From NCBI GenBank assembly GCA_020186115.1, contig WSYJ01000174.1, forward strand, positions 372,001-436,000: a DNA stretch of 64,000 nt, in the 5' to 3' direction. Shown here in pieces: positions 31,533-43,148 of the stretch. This DNA comes from Histomonas meleagridis (Eukaryota; Parabasalia; Tritrichomonadida; Dientamoebidae). The notes under the pieces are model-generated. The model saw only the letters and a list, made by a program, of their open reading frames with translations, did no database searches and was not told where the DNA came from. A program made the position numbers and the translations under genes. The first letter of the stretch is position 1. Each line of letters opens with the position of its first letter.

Positions 31533-32142
31533 TTTTGAGGAAATCAAATTTCAAAATTCAATATTGAAGAAGATAAAAAAAATTTCTTATTGTTGTCATT
31601 GATCTCTTAAGCCATTTAATCGAGTATGTTAAAGTTTATGATTTATTGAATTTATTTTTACAAGTGATTCCCCTCATAAAATAAACGTGCACTTTTTGAA
31701 AGCATATCGTTGTTTTTTGGGGTGTACCAATATTATGTTTTTTTGACAAAAGTTTTTTGTTTTTAATCTTCTAGTTAACATAAAGCACCATTCAAGCAAC
31801 AAATAAAGCCCACTAAGGTCTTAAAACTTCATATATTTTTTCAACTTACAAATTTATCAAACTAATATTATCATTAATTCCAAGTTATTAATGAACATTT
31901 CTAATTACAAGCATCATTTTGAAATTAGTTTTTTATTTGAACAATTTCTCCACCATTTACTTACGTTTGAAATTAACATCATCTAATTTTAAACGACAGA
32001 ATTTCATCTTCCTTATTAAATCCATCTGAGCACATTGACTTTGCATCAATACATAACAGCATAATGAAGAATACTGTTGGGAAGATTCTCTGTTTTTTTA
32101 ATAATTAAACAAACCTTTTCAATTTCACCACTGTTCTTCTAA
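31533..32142. other. divergent intergenic region
   Basis: Upstream of both the HEAT-like gene and the SIN3-like gene. No MYB-type core is evident close to either start codon and no other gene is seen. Confidence 0.4.
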
Positions 32143-34335
32143 ATGAATGAGGATCGAGCACTTCTTTCATTTCTTTCGAAGCTACAACTTAAATGTGGGA
32201 AAGATCATGTTCGAAGTGATTTAGTGCTTAATGCGCTTGAGCAATTTAGGAATAATGAAATATCTAGAGAGCATTGCATTAAGCTGATCATGAATTTACT
32301 TCGTCCTTTTCCTAAACTAGCTGCTCAATTCGGGAGAATTGTTGAGGAAGTCCCTAAACCTCAAACGAGAGTTGGATCAATTTCATCTGATCCATATATC
32401 AACACTGTAGTTGAATTTGAATTATGGCCGAATGCAATCAAGAATATCCTTTCGAAAGCAAGGAAAGCATTACTTGACCAATGTACTCTTGAAGATCTTT
32501 TTGTTGATATTGAAAATATTAATAATACTACATCTGGGCCTTTTTGGTTACTTTGGGATCTCTATCATCCTATTCTTCCAAGCTGTTGGTTTATTCAAGC
32601 AATATATGATGGCACTGTTGAAAATGATGCAATTCCAGATCATCTTAAACTTGAAACAGATCCCCTTAAAAGTGATAAAGATCCTGTTTCCCTTACACAC
32701 AACACTATTATTGATTCTGACCTCGTTTGTTGCTATACAAGTGATTGTCGATTCACACCATTACCAATTGGGTTACTTCGCCATGGCTCATATGGACTTT
32801 TAGGGCGATCCAAAGTCAATGCGCAATGTTCTGGGCGTAAACTTTTAGATTATTCAGTTACAAATGATCGATGGGCAACAGCAGCATCCGGATCCGAACG
32901 ATGTTTTAATCCATCACCGAAGAACCAATTTGAAGAAAAACTATTTATAATGGAAGATGAACGTATTACCACTGATGTTCGTATTTCGCGAATGAAAAGC
33001 ACCAATTTACGAATTAAGAAATTAATTGAATCCGTTCTTCATAATAACTTTTTTGATCCTGAAACATTTCCGAAAGGCGTTTTAACATCATTAGATGTTC
33101 TTACATTAAAAGAATTATATGGCAAAGACTTAAGTATGTTATATAAGAACATCATACAAAATCCAGTTGAAATGTTATCGATTATTAACAGTCGAATCGA
33201 AGAAAAGATTTCAATGTTTGAAGAAATACGTAATAATAAAGAACGCGAATATTATGAAATCAACAAAAGGAATTATCCAAAGTCACTTGAAGTACGTAAT
33301 GTCGAAAAAGTAACAACATCACAAACGACAAAAGAATTCACAAACTTTGATGAAATTAAAGAAATTTTACATTTTCCGAAACGATCGATTGAATTTACCA
33401 TTGATATATTATTTAAAACATTTAAACTCACCAACAATAAAGAGACTACGTTTATCTCGATAATAAATATGTTATTAATATTATTCGGATTAAAAGGACC
33501 TGAAAAAGCGTCAATAAAAGTTAATCCAGTTTTCCCATCGTTACATGAATCGAAATATTATACGAATCAAACGTTTATCATCTCAATTGATATTGCGATC
33601 ATATTACAAATGTTTGAGAAGATATTAACAACAATTAATGAGTTTCTCTTAAATGAACCATCACAACAACAAACGAGTTATGATACAATTAATAATACGC
33701 GCGGATTAAACTTAGCGATAGCTATAGGTCATGTTTCACAAAACGCATTACATTCGAGTATCGATGAAGAATCACTTAAAGAGATGTTACCACAATATGT
33801 AGTTAGTAATAAACATAACGCTGAATTAGAATCATTATTTGATAATCAATCGGATTCGGTTCAACAAACACTCGAAGGATTAAAACGAAATATTAATAAC
33901 TTCATTAAGAACTCAATTAATTTGTTGTTGGATGATTTTAATAATTCATTAATAGAAGCATTAGATTTATATAATAAAAACGAATATATGGCTGAAACTC
34001 TTACAATCGTTTCAGGTAATAATTATTACACTGCGTTAATAAATGAAAGTGAAAATGAAGAATTTGTCGAAATGAAATTAATTAAAGAAACGCCAAGAAT
34101 TACAAAAATTAAAAACTCGTATACTGTGTTGTCACAACATGAAATAGGTCCAATGTTAGTGTCTAATTTGGTATTGAATGAACAACAAGATAAAATGTTA
34201 AGAACTATTTACTTGAAGAATAAAAGATCAGTGCCAAAGAGAAATGGATTTAGAACTTTGGAGTTTAGATTGTCTAAAAATGGAATCGAATTTAGAGGCC
34301 CTGGAATAAATGTTATGAAAGCTTCAGATGTGTAA
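32143..34335 (+). CDS. SIN3-like transcriptional corepressor scaffold
   Basis: 730 residues from the ATG at 32143. The N-terminus (LSFLSKLQLKCGKDHVRSDL, then IMNLLRPFPKLAAQF) resembles a single paired-amphipathic-helix domain. Residues about 270-385 match the SIN3 histone-deacetylase interaction region: EEKLFIMEDERITTDVRISR, LKELYGKDLSMLYKNIIQNP, then EREYYEINKRNYPKSLEV. The C-terminal half (about 420-700) fits the SIN3 C-terminal domain. SIN3 bridges DNA-binding factors and HDACs. Animal and yeast SIN3 proteins have three or four PAH domains and exceed 1200 residues, so this is a reduced version with one PAH. It should act in the nucleus. Confidence 0.82.
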   Translation: MNEDRALLSFLSKLQLKCGKDHVRSDLVLNALEQFRNNEISREHCIKLIMNLLRPFPKLAAQFGRIVEEVPKPQTRVGSISSDPYINTVVEFELWPNAIKNILSKARKALLDQCTLEDLFVDIENINNTTSGPFWLLWDLYHPILPSCWFIQAIYDGTVENDAIPDHLKLETDPLKSDKDPVSLTHNTIIDSDLVCCYTSDCRFTPLPIGLLRHGSYGLLGRSKVNAQCSGRKLLDYSVTNDRWATAASGSERCFNPSPKNQFEEKLFIMEDERITTDVRISRMKSTNLRIKKLIESVLHNNFFDPETFPKGVLTSLDVLTLKELYGKDLSMLYKNIIQNPVEMLSIINSRIEEKISMFEEIRNNKEREYYEINKRNYPKSLEVRNVEKVTTSQTTKEFTNFDEIKEILHFPKRSIEFTIDILFKTFKLTNNKETTFISIINMLLILFGLKGPEKASIKVNPVFPSLHESKYYTNQTFIISIDIAIILQMFEKILTTINEFLLNEPSQQQTSYDTINNTRGLNLAIAIGHVSQNALHSSIDEESLKEMLPQYVVSNKHNAELESLFDNQSDSVQQTLEGLKRNINNFIKNSINLLLDDFNNSLIEALDLYNKNEYMAETLTIVSGNNYYTALINESENEEFVEMKLIKETPRITKIKNSYTVLSQHEIGPMLVSNLVLNEQQDKMLRTIYLKNKRSVPKRNGFRTLEFRLSKNGIEFRGPGINVMKASDV

Positions 34336-35229
34336 AAATAAAAATATTATGGATATATAACTTCTTTTTAAAATAGAAATAATGTTGATGTTGAAGTAGT
34401 ATTCTTTGTACTGTATCAGATTTATGCTTAAATGAGTTCATCTTTCTGTATTATTATTTTAACTTCATTAATTTTAAGTACCTATATTCTTGATAATCAT
34501 GGAACAAACATTTGTCTTTAAAAGCTGCTAAACGATGATAGACACATAACCAAGTTGTTATTTTAAGAAGGAGATATTAAAATTTGGGGCAAATGGACTT
34601 TTTCCCATACCAAAAATTAAATTAATGAATAATTAAGAGATTAAAAATGGAGGCAAAATATCCTCTCTCAGAGGCAAAAGTGACGCCGCCCATTGACACT
34701 TTTCTTTACTCATAGATAAAAATATAAATATCTTGATTAGTTCATTAGCCCCTATTAGGACGACCGAATGACATGAATATAAATATAGCACTATCATACA
34801 ATTATATGAGAGACCCTAAAATACAAATAAAATATTTCAATCATCAAATTTTATTTTTTTAAATCAAAAAAAGCCATAAATAGAATTATTAAGGACTCCC
34901 CGTATGTTACAAGCTTATATATTTTAACTTCCCGTTTCAAATACTCATTGTGTTATTTTTGTCGGAAGCATATGGAACCATCTATGATAATCTATAATAT
35001 TCTTACAACTTAACCCCTTTTTTTTATGTAATTTCAGCCAAATTTCTCAAAAATACAAAGCTTCATTTAATTGACCGTTATACGCGTAAGTCCTTCAATA
35101 AGAAAAATCATTAATGAATAATTTCCTCTTTATTTAAAATTTCAAATTGAAATCTCTGTAATTTTACTGTTTTGATTTGACTTTTTTTGATTACGGATTT
35201 TATCGCTTCTATAAATAAATCAAATATTT
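34336..35229. other. intergenic, nothing recognised
   Basis: AT-rich sequence downstream of the SIN3-like gene. No gene or clear repeat seen. Confidence 0.4.
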
Positions 35230-35425
35230 TATCCTCTTTTTTTATTTTTGTTTCGGAAGTAATTTAACTATTTCTGTATTACCATTTTTTGAAATTATCA
35301 AAATAAAAGTCAAATACAACAAATAAATACTTTTAGCATTAATATCAATTTTTTTATGCTCAAGCAATAATTTAACTATCTCTTTATTTTCATTTAAAAA
35401 TGCTGTAAATTTGAATATAACAAAG
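35230..35425 (-). pseudogene. minus-strand ankyrin-unit relic
   Basis: The reverse complement reads an ankyrin core (AFLNENKEIVKLLLEHKKID and INAK), a short spacer in the same style (IYLLYLTFILII), then KNGNTEIVKLL and a stop. It belongs to the same family as the arrays but is in the opposite orientation. The stretch 35430-36100 upstream on this strand contains broken frames that I cannot assign. At 36120-36195 there are TTCGGCCAACGGG and CATCGGCCAATGG modules and CAGCTG, like transposon termini elsewhere. Confidence 0.6.
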
Positions 35426-36277
35426 GATCATAACAATCTATATCTTGAAATAATGATTTAATTGCTTATTTATGTTTATTTGATTGTATATTTTTCAAAC
35501 CATCTATGTATTCATCTCTATTAATCAATTAATCTTTCTATAAACTTAAAAAACAATTTATAAGTTCTAGATTGTGGTCAAAATGTTTGCTCAACTAAAC
35601 GAATCATATGTATTATACATAAAACAATAATTGTTTCAGGCATTGTTTCTTATATTGCGAATTTATGTGATTTTAATCTATCAACTATAATTTCTCTTGG
35701 TGATCCTTTTGAATTATGTCACTTGCGATTTCTTTTTGAATCAATTGAATATAAATGTACATTAGCAGCTGCTATCTACTGATTTTCGATTTTATCACTA
35801 TGTAAGATTGTTTCTCCTGATATATGAAGTATTTTAATTCTGCTTTGTATGTTAAATAATTTTATTACGAGTTCCATTTGATAAACCCATCCAACTTTTA
35901 TGAAAATCTCGAGTGATTGGATGTGTGTGAAAGAAATTACTATTGATTAGTATAACTTTTTTCTTAAACATGATTGATTTTGAATTTAATATATCTGTAT
36001 TTCTTCAGAGTACTTTTTGATTTTGCTCTACATCTCCATTAAAATGGCATTTATATTCCCAATATTCAACATTTTTATAAGATTTTTTTTTCTTTTATTG
36101 TTAATCTAAAAAAACATTTTTTTCGGCCAACGGGTATCTTCCATCGGCCAATGGGTAATTTCAATCGGCTCGCGTCAAAACCGCAACAGCTGAAAAGTGC
36201 CGATGATTTTTCCTCCTATTTTATTTCAAAAGTGCTACAAAGAAATCTCAGGTGTTTTTAATTGATTAACAATAAAT

Positions 36278-39200
36278 ATGAAAAACCAAAATTCAGAAAT
36301 AGAATGGGAGACTTTTTTATCAATTAGCCAAATAGTTTCTAGTTTAAATAAAGAAAATATTATTCGATCAGCAAATTTAATAATTAAAAAATTTGACGAT
36401 ATTTATCCATTATCTTTTAATATAATTATTAGTCAAATAGTGTATTCATTCTTTGTTGCAAGAATGAATTCGTCTGTTATATATTTAAGTTTATTAAATG
36501 AAATAGAAAAATTTGAGGAAAACAAAAACTTCAATTCCAAGATTATTGATGTGTTTTTACATTTTCTTAAGAGCGAGGGTACACAGGAATCATATTATCT
36601 TGTTAAAGATATGATTGAAAATAATTTTATCGAACAAAAAATTGTTAAAACTATGAATTATCCATTATTTGCACATTATATGTCATATCAAGAAATTGAA
36701 AATATAAAACAAAAACATTTCACTCAAGAAATCATTGAAAATTATGAAGCATTATCAAAGAATGATTGGGAACTTCATAAACAATTAATTAAAGAAGGAC
36801 ATAATCCAAATGAAATTGCAAAAATAATTAGAAATGATGAAATAGAAAAACTTCAAGAAATATCAACGCAAACAAATTTTGATTTTGATCAAAAAATTGA
36901 ACAATCACTTTATGAACGATGTTCATATATAAATCAAGAAGATGTATCATTAATTGATTATGCAGCATTTTTTGGATCAATTAAATGTTTTAAATATTTA
37001 CTTATGAATGGCTCTGATATCGAAAATACCGGTAAATATGCAGTTGCAGGTGGAAACATTGAAATAGTTCATTTGTGTGAACAAAATCATTCGACATTTG
37101 AACAAAATAATTCATCATTTGGAGATGCATATGAAATAGCAATTAAATACTATAAAAACGATATCTTTAAATATCTTTATGAAAATAAAATTATACAAGT
37201 TAATAATTTAGAAGAATTAGGAAAGAAATGTGTTTTATATCATAATTATGAAATTTTATCATATTTGCTTGGAGAAGGAATGAAAATTAATGATGATATC
37301 ATCAATGAATCAGCAAGAATTGGTAATTTATATCTTGTAAAATATTTTCTCAAAGAATTTCTCCCACCAGAAAGCATTTTAGTATTTTCTTCTGTATCAG
37401 AAAACATCGAGCTTATCAATTTACTTCTTAAACATAAACGAATTGAAATAAATGCTAAAGATATTTATTCGTTTTGTTTAAATTTTATATTATTAATTTA
37501 ATGTTTTCAAATGATATTTGGAAATTATTCAAAATATTTAATACCGTACATATGTATGCATCTTATAATGGGCAGTTGGAAATATTTAAATTACTTCTGA
37601 AACAAGAAGGAATAGAAATAAATGCTAAAGATATTTGTTCGTTTTGTTTAAATTTTATATTATTAATTTGATGTTTTCAAATAATATTTGGAAATTATTC
37701 AAATTATTTAATACAACACATATGCATTCATTTTATGATAATCAGACGGAAATAGTTAAATTACTTCTTGAACAAAAAGGAATTGATATTAATGCTAAAG
37801 ATATTTATTTGTTTTATATATAATTTATTTTAATAATTTGATATTTCAAAATAATATTTGGAAATTATTTAAATTATTTAATACAGCACTTATTAGAGCA
37901 TCTTCAAATGGTCATACAGAAATCGTTAAATTACTTCTTAAACAAGAAGGAATTGATATTAATGCTGAAGATATTTAATTGTATTATTCAATATTTATTA
38001 TAATAACTTTATGTTTTATAATAATATTTGGAAACTTTTTTAAGTATTTTTTACAGCACTTATGTGTGCAGCTAGAAGTGGTTACACAGAAATAGTTAAA
38101 TTACTTCTTGAACAAAAAGGAATTGATATTAATGATGAAAATATTTATTTGTTTTATTTAATATTTATTTTAATAATTTGGTACTTCAAAACAATATTTG
38201 GAAATTATCTAAAATATTTGAAACAGCACTTATTTGTGCATCTGAAAAAGGTCATATTGAAATAGTTAAATTGCTTCTTGAACAAGAAGGAATTGATATT
38301 AATGTTAAAGATATTTATTTGTTTTATTTAATATTTATTTTGATAATTTAATATTTCAAAATAATTTTTGAAAATTATATAAATAATTTCAAACAGCATT
38401 TATAAAAGCATATGAAAAAGGTTATATAGACATATCCAAATTACTTCTTGAACAAAAAGGAATTGATATTAGTGGTAAAAATATTTTTATGTTTTATTTT
38501 ATATTTGTTTTGGTATTATAATATTTCAAAATAATATTTGGAAATTATTTATAATATTTCAAACAGCACTTATAATAGCATCTTACAGAAATGATACAGA
38601 AATCGTTAAATTACTTCTTGAACAAAAAGGAATTGATATTAATGCTAAAGATATTTATTTGTTTTATCTAATATTTATTTTAATATTTTGATATTTCAAA
38701 ATAATATTTGGAAATTATTTAAATTATTTAAAACAGCACTTATTAGAGCATCTTCAAATGGTCATACAGAAATCGTTAAATTACTTCTTGAACAAAAAGG
38801 AATTGATATTAATGCTAAAGATTTTTATATTTATTTTAATAATTTTATATTTCAAAATAATATTTGGAAATTATTTAAATCATTTAATACAGCAATTATT
38901 TGGGCATCTAAAAATGGTCATACAGAAATCGTTAAATTACTTCTTGAACAAGAAGGAATTGATATTAATGCTAAAGATATTTATTTGTTTTATTTAATAT
39001 TTATTTTAACAATTTTTGCTTATTTCAAAATAATATTTGGAAATTATTTATAATATTTAAAACAGCACTTATGTGTGCAACAACAAGTGGTTACACTGAA
39101 ATAGTGAAATTACTTCTTAAAAAAGATGAAACCGATACTAATGCTAAAGATATTTATTTTTTATATTTATTGTTAATTTGAATAATTTAGTATTTCAAAA

Positions 39201-40837
39201 TGACATTTGGAAATAATTTTAATTTTTCGCAACAGCACTTATGTATGCAGCAATAAGTGGTTACACTGAAATAGTTAAATTACTTCTTAAAAAAGATGAA
39301 ACCGATACTAATGTTAAAGATATTTATTTGTTTTATTCGAAATATATTTTGATATTTTCATCTTTCAAAACAATGTTTGGTAATTATTTAAATTATTTGA
39401 TACAGCACTTAATTTTGCAATCAAAAAAGGTCATATTGAAATAGTTAAATTACTTCTTAAACAAAAAGGAATTGATATCAATTGTAAAAATATTCATAAG
39501 TTTTAATTAAAATTTATCTTAATAATTTATAATTTTAAAATAACATTTGGTTTTTATTTAAACTATTTGAAACACCACTTATGGTTGCATCAAAGAAAGG
39601 ATCTTTAGAAATTGTGAAATTGCTTCTTGAACAAAAAGGAATTGATACAAATGCTAAAGATATTTATTTGTTTTATCTAATATTTATTTTAATATTTTGA
39701 TATTTCAAAATAATATTTGGAAATTATTTAAATTATTTAAAACAGCACTTATTAGAGCATCTTCAAATGGTCATACAGAAATCGTTAAATTACTTCTTGA
39801 ACAAAAAGGAATTGATATTAATGCTAAAGATTTTTATATTTATTTTAATAATTTTATATTTCAAAATAATATTTGGAAATTATTTAAATCATTTAATACA
39901 GCAATTATTTGGGCATCTAAAAATGGTCATACAGAAATCGTTAAATTACTTCTTGAACAAGAAGGAATTGATATTAATGCTAAAGATATTTATTTGTTTT
40001 ATTTAATATTTATTTTAACAATTTTTGCTTATTTCAAAATAATATTTGGAAATTATTTATAATATTTAAAAAAACAAGTGGTTACACTGAAATAGTGAAA
40101 TTACTTCTTAAAAAGATGAAACCGATACTAATGCTAAAGATATTTATTTTTTATATTTATTGTTAATTTGAATAATTTAGTATTTCAAAATGACATTTGG
40201 AAATAATTTTAATTTTTCGCAACAGCACTTATGTATGCAGCAATAAGTGGTTACACTGAAATAGTTAAATTACTTCTTAAAAAAGATGAAACCGATACTA
40301 ATGTTAAAGATATTTATTTGTTTTATTCAGAAATATATTTTGATATTTTCATCTTTCAAAACAATGTTTGGTAATTATTTAAATTATTTGATACAGCACT
40401 TAATTTTGCAATCAAAAAAGGTCATATTGAAATAGTTAAATTACTTCTTAAACAAAAAGGAATTGATATCAATTGTAAAAATATTCATAAGTTTTAATTA
40501 AAATTTATCTTAATAATTTATAATTTTAAAATAACATTTGGTTTTTATTTAAACTATTTGAAACACCACTTATGGTTGCATCAAAGAAAGGATCTTTAGA
40601 AATTGTGAAATTGCTTCTTGAACAAAAAGGAATTGATACAAATGCAAAAGATTTTTCTTTGATGTTTTTAAAAATTGTTTAAATGATTTTTTATTTTAAC
40701 ATAATATTTGGGAATTATTTATATTACTTCAAACAGCACTTGAGATTGCTACGAAATTTGGAAATGTTAAAGTAGCAGAACTATTTCCTGAGTACGTCGA
40801 AGATTTTCCTTCAATAGATTTTTTCTCTTTGTTTTAA
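36278..40837 (+). CDS. DUF3447-ankyrin repeat gene 2 with spacer-split ankyrin array
   Basis: The first open frame, 36278-37501, encodes 407 residues. It comprises a helical DUF3447-type region (residues about 1-230, with EGHNPNEIAKIIRNDEIEKL and IDYAAFFGSIKCFKYLLMNG), degenerate ankyrin repeats, and one full core ending KRIEINAKDIY. It then runs into spacer sequence (SFCLNFILLI) and a stop. Nineteen intact cores and one damaged core follow, from 37543 to 40733. The last is continuous with a distinct C-terminus (ELFPEYVEDFPSIDFFSLF) and a TAA at 40835-40837. If every spacer were removed this would give one protein of about 1,100 residues. If not, a 407-residue protein is made. Unlike its paralogue at 14867 the N-terminal part has no nonsense codon. 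No MYB-type element is close to the ATG. Confidence 0.6.
37543..40837 (+). repeat. ankyrin-coding tandem array C, 20 units
   Basis: Unit starts are 37543, 37713, 37883, 38053, 38223, 38393, 38563, 38733, 38889, 39062, 39232, 39402, 39572, 39742, 39898, about 40071 (damaged), 40222, 40393, 40563 and 40733. Spacing is 170 except 156 (twice), 173, 171 and the damaged pair. The intact cores I read have 30 codons without a stop. The 38733-39741 block of six units is repeated at 39742-40732. Confidence 0.9.
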
Positions 40838-41609
40838 ATTTTAATGTTTTGTCATTAAAACAAAATTTTTTATGTTTTTCTTTTTATTGTAATTGGGATC
40901 ATTATCTTATTTTAGCATCATGAATATTTTAGCAAAATAATTTTGAAAATAATTATTTATTTGGTCCATTTTGAAGAAATATAAAAAGAACTGACAAATA
41001 AAAATTTGTCATTTTTGTTTTTCTTGAACTCATTTTTATTGTATTTATTTTTTTTTTATTAATTTGATTTTTTGATATAACTTTTGGAACTCACTTGCTT
41101 ACTATTGTATATTTTAATAAATTTTTCACATATGATTCAAATACTATTCCATTCTATTGATTGAAGTTATCGGTATTCGAATCAGAGTGTTTTATGAATT
41201 TATGAAGATATCCTCCAATTCTGACTCCTTTAGATTAGATTTGTATTAACACTTACAATATCATGGACTAATATCATAAGAGATATTATACTGAAACATG
41301 TTACATGTTATCATTCGAAAACAAAGCAATATTTGGAATTAATTTTTATTAACGTTTGCAAAGTAAGCCTTCAAATCAACACCAGCAAAATTGGTTATGA
41401 TGAATGCATAATTAGTGACTTAAAGTCAATGGATCCTGTTTTATCAGGATCAAACTTCTGGCAAGCTGAAGTGACCAACACTTCTATTTGGTCATCAGGG
41501 AGATATGTTAATTTCTCTTTTGCACCCGTGATTCAAAAGTTTTATTCTTCGATTATTTTTTCAATAAAAATTTGTGCTCATTAATTTTACAAAATACGTT
41601 AAATATTTA
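40838..41609. other. intergenic; small unassigned frame at 41333-41584
   Basis: AT-rich. An 83-codon frame on the + strand at 41333 contains SDLKSMDPVLSGSNFWQAEV but begins without a clear start context and matches nothing I recognise. It may be a relic or chance. Confidence 0.3.
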
Positions 41610-43136
41610 CTAAATTGATTCAAATATATAACATGTAAGAGCATCGCAGTATAAGTCAAATCCTTGATTTCCATGCATTTCACGTCCTGTCATCAAATCT
41701 CTAAAATAAGTTCCTCCACAATTGACATATAAATTTGTTGGAAGTGTTCCAGTATTAACCACAAACACAATCTTTGTGAATGTCTGTTGGTCCCATTTCA
41801 CGTTTACAAGTGCTCCATCCTTCATTGCAATACTATTTGTACCTCTCCACATTGCAGGATATTGTCTTCTAAGCTTTAACAACTTAGCAACATAGTTATG
41901 TAAATCTTGTTGGTTCTTGTTAAACCCTTCAATATGACCATCAGTTCTTGCAAGGTTATCATTTGAAATGAAGAAATTCCAAAAATACCAATGATCATGA
42001 AGATCACCAATTTCATCTCCATAGTAAAATGTTATTGGTCCAGTATAAGTAGCCAAGCAAGCAAATGCTATTTTATGGCGTTTCCAATAATTTGGATTAT
42101 TACCTTTATAGCCATATTTCTTCTTGATAAGATTTCCTAATCTCCACACGTCATGGTTTGTGATGAATAAGTTTGGGTAAACATCTGGTTGATATCCTTT
42201 TTCATTTGGTGTTCTAAATACATTTGCAAGATTTTCAACGCCATATCCACCGGCTCCTCCTTCGTCTTGTGCAATTACTTTTACAATATCATATCTTGAA
42301 GGAAAGTCAAACGCAGATTTGAGCCCATCTTGCCCATAGGTACGATACTGTATATCGTCCGGGCCACCCCAATGTTCACCGACCATATAACCAAGGGTGC
42401 CCCATTGCTTTCCTTCGCTTTTTCTTCTGTTGCAAGTTTCTTGAACAGCTTCACGAATTTCATGCCAATAATTATGGCCGTTTTGAAATAGTTGATAGCA
42501 TTGATCAAGTCGCCAGCCATCAATTTCATATTCACGAATCCAATACGTGGCAACCTCTTTATAGAATTCAAGACTACCTGGATATGAAACTGGATCCCGA
42601 CCACCTTCAGGTAAATTACCATTCGGTGATTTACGGACATGCCCTCCATGATGTCCAAATACTCCATCTAAGAAGATGTACATACCACGATCATGACAAC
42701 CCTTAACTAAGTTGCGTAGGTCTTCATTTGTTCCGAATTTTGGATCAACGTTGAAATAATCTGTAGCAAAATAACCTGTCGATTGTAACCTGGAACCACC
42801 CCAGCCACCTGCAGAATTAAAAATTGGAGTGAGCCAAATTGCATTAAAATTCATTCCTCTTATATAATCAAGTGCATTAATAATTCCTTTAAGATTCCCT
42901 TGATGTTTGCTTGGACCAAACCCAGTTCCATAGCTTGAAGAACCATCTCCTTGAAAAGAAGATACCATAATTTGATAAATTGTTAACGAGTTAAAATCTG
43001 TATTAATTTCATTTGATTCAAAAAATAAATTTTCGGGCGGACCATCTTCAATTTGGTTTATTTCTTCTGATGTTTCATTTGGAGGGAAAATGAAATGATA
43101 AATCTTTTTAAAGAGGAACAAGTTGAATTTTGGCAA
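41610..43136 (-). CDS. GH13 alpha-amylase-type glycoside hydrolase, no ATG start
   Basis: 508 residues from a TTG at 43136. GH13 motifs are in order: region I FLDGVFGHHGG, region II EIDGWRLDQCYQ (nucleophile Asp), region III YMVGEHWGG (acid/base Glu) and region IV LFITNHDVWR (His-Asp). All three catalytic carboxylates are present. The enzyme should cleave alpha-1,4 glucans such as glycogen or starch. There is no ATG between an upstream in-frame TGA and the conserved start of the barrel (TIYQIMVSSFQGDG), so initiation must use TTG, ATT or another non-AUG codon, or the ATG has been lost. A signal peptide is not convincing (KFNLFLFKKIYHFIF is a weak candidate). MYB-type elements lie 13-40 bp upstream. 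Confidence 0.88.
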   Translation of the reverse strand: MPKFNLFLFKKIYHFIFPPNETSEEINQIEDGPPENLFFESNEINTDFNSLTIYQIMVSSFQGDGSSSYGTGFGPSKHQGNLKGIINALDYIRGMNFNAIWLTPIFNSAGGWGGSRLQSTGYFATDYFNVDPKFGTNEDLRNLVKGCHDRGMYIFLDGVFGHHGGHVRKSPNGNLPEGGRDPVSYPGSLEFYKEVATYWIREYEIDGWRLDQCYQLFQNGHNYWHEIREAVQETCNRRKSEGKQWGTLGYMVGEHWGGPDDIQYRTYGQDGLKSAFDFPSRYDIVKVIAQDEGGAGGYGVENLANVFRTPNEKGYQPDVYPNLFITNHDVWRLGNLIKKKYGYKGNNPNYWKRHKIAFACLATYTGPITFYYGDEIGDLHDHWYFWNFFISNDNLARTDGHIEGFNKNQQDLHNYVAKLLKLRRQYPAMWRGTNSIAMKDGALVNVKWDQQTFTKIVFVVNTGTLPTNLYVNCGGTYFRDLMTGREMHGNQGFDLYCDALTCYIFESI

Positions 43137-43148
43137 AATTTGAGTTCA

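Noticed and set aside
37801..37885. Ankyrin spacers as ordinary GT-AG introns
   Set aside because: The only AG near the 3' side is in ACAG of the next core. Pairing it with the GTTTTATTT at the 5' side removes 76 nt and puts the core out of frame. No GTATGT or ACTAAC box is present.
41333..41584. 83-codon frame before the amylase 3' end as a gene
   Set aside because: No recognisable domain, no promoter motif, and the composition fits chance in this region. Kept only as an intergenic note.
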